Shown here piece after piece: positions 5,970-7,763 of a DNA stretch of 7,763 nt. Every line of letters starts with the position of its first letter. The stretch's first letter is position 1. This DNA comes from Syntrophaceae bacterium (GTDB lineage: Bacteria > Desulfobacterota > SM23-61): the NCBI GenBank assembly GCA_003154025.1, contig PMCE01000216.1, positions 20,824-28,586 on the forward strand, given 5' to 3'. A program made the translations under genes and the position numbers. The notes under the pieces are model-generated. The model did not search any database. It was not told where the DNA came from and worked only from the letters and a program-made list of their open reading frames with translations.

Positions 5970-6101
5970 AGGCCGTTGGACTTTGAAATTTTAATTAGCT
6001 TCGATCTGTCCTCCCCTTTTGGTCAAATATCTTAAAGAATATGCGGCATGGTAAGGTAAAGGGAATCATGATACGAATCTAGTAAAGAATTCAAATTACC
6101 T

Positions 6102-6213
6102 TCTTATCTAGAGTGGCAGAGGGACTGGCCCGATGAAGCCACAGCAACCGGTCCCGCTCAGGCGGGATGCTGGTGCTAATTCCAGCAAGGTGAGAATACC
6201 TTGGGAGATAAGA
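6102..6213 (+). ncRNA. SAM-I (S-box) riboswitch aptamer
   Basis: All SAM-I parts are visible. P1 pairs 6102-6109 with 6206-6213 (TCTTATCT/AGATAAGA). P2 uses GTGGC (6113-6117) with GCCAC (6138-6142) and has the kink-turn region GGCCCGATGAAGCC. P3 is TCCCGC/GCGGGA (6152-6157 with 6162-6167). P4 is TGCTGG/CCAGCA (6168-6173 with 6182-6187) and encloses the conserved TGCTAATT. An added small hairpin uses AAGGT/ACCTT (6187-6191 with 6198-6202). It senses S-adenosylmethionine and controls the downstream metY transcript. Confidence 0.95.
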
Positions 6214-6245
6214 TGGGGAGAAGAAATCCAAAGCCCCTTCTTATC
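6207..6245 (+). promoter_or_regulatory. Antiterminator of the SAM-I riboswitch
   Basis: GATAAGATGGGG (6207-6218) can pair with CCCCTTCTTATC (6234-6245) at 11 of 12 positions. It uses the 3' strand of P1 and the 5' arm plus loop of the terminator, so it excludes both. With little SAM this pairing should form and allow read-through; with SAM, P1 closes and the terminator forms. Confidence 0.85.
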
Positions 6246-6266
6246 AACCAGGAAGGGGCTTTTTTT
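6230..6266 (+). terminator. Intrinsic terminator of the SAM-I riboswitch
   Basis: An 11-bp perfect stem pairs 6230-6240 (AAAGCCCCTTC) with 6252-6262 (GAAGGGGCTTT) around an 11-nt loop and runs into seven T (6260-6266). It ends before the small ORF and metY, so it is the SAM-dependent off-switch for both. Confidence 0.93.
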
Positions 6267-6273
6267 GCCCGAG

Positions 6274-6280
6274 AGGAGGT
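6274..6280 (+). promoter_or_regulatory. Consensus ribosome binding site of the small ORF
   Basis: AGGAGGT is an ideal Shine-Dalgarno sequence 7 nt before the ATG at 6288 and 7 nt after the terminator T-run. It is stronger than the AAGGAG that serves metY itself, which argues that the small ORF is really translated on read-through transcripts. Confidence 0.7.
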
Positions 6281-6287
6281 GGTTCCC

Positions 6288-7698
<1,411 letters not shown>

Positions 7699-7723
7699 TC
7701 GCTGTTCAATGGTTCGTCACTAC

Positions 7724-7758
7724 GCCAGACATCAGACCACAGACCTCAGACTCCAGAC
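7724..7758. repeat. Tandem repeat with 7-bp period (NNCAGAC)
   Basis: Five consecutive heptads share CAGAC at the same place with varying first two bases: gcCAGAC, atCAGAC, caCAGAC, ctCAGAC and tcCAGAC. The array starts 26 nt after the metY stop and may continue beyond the window. No direct coding role is apparent. Confidence 0.8.
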
Positions 7759-7763
7759 CCTTT

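Noticed and set aside
5970..6101. Promoter for the riboswitch-metY transcript
   Set aside because: AT-rich, but no -35/-10 pair with acceptable spacing and sequence was found, so none is called.
7724..7758. CRISPR array
   Set aside because: The period is 7 bp with no spacers, far too short for CRISPR.

Overview
This 7.8 kb stretch looks like a chromosomal segment of an anaerobic, moderately GC-rich bacterium, most likely of the Desulfobacterota (former Deltaproteobacteria, Syntrophobacterales-like). That guess rests on gene content (a HydE-type radical SAM enzyme, a DUF2284 metal-binding protein, an orphan ThiW, a two-CW regulator, SAM-I riboswitch control of metY) and on the intergenic repeats, which resemble those common in such genomes. 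It was not tested by a search.

Layout. (1) 1-626, minus: 5' part of an HtrA/DegP-type periplasmic serine protease, cut by the window edge. (2) 640-1256: about 600 bp without a gene, mostly a repeat element of about 480 bp (664-1146) made of terminal inverted repeats, two long inverted arms and several perfect hairpins. (3) 1257-1895, plus: DUF2284 cysteine-rich protein, convergent with (4) thiW (1913-2419, minus), an ECF S-component. (5) A 76-bp palindromic repeat (2466-2541). (6) tusA-like and thiF/moeB-like genes (3734-2619, minus), 6 nt apart. (7) A 36-bp divergent control region (3774-3809) in which two face-to-face promoters share one palindrome. (8) On the plus strand, an XRE-type regulator with a two-CW cysteine domain (3847-4296) that overlaps a hydE-like gene (4289-5425), then an IscU/NifU scaffold gene (5482-5910). 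(9) A complete SAM-I riboswitch with antiterminator and terminator (6102-6266), a Met-rich small ORF (6288-6419) overlapping the next gene, and metY (6400-7698). (10) A 7-bp-period tandem repeat at the right edge.

Common theme: sulfur and iron-sulfur metabolism. TusA carries persulfide sulfur, the ThiF/MoeB protein could activate a ubiquitin-like sulfur carrier, IscU builds Fe-S clusters, HydE needs such clusters and acts on sulfur-containing ligands, and MetY puts sulfur into homocysteine under SAM control. The shared operator suggests that the XRE/two-CW protein controls both the tusA-thiF side and its own hydE side. This is inference from layout.

The most unusual items are the Met-rich small ORF with a Met-Met codon hairpin placed between the riboswitch terminator and metY, and the two-CW regulator with its symmetric bidirectional promoter/operator.
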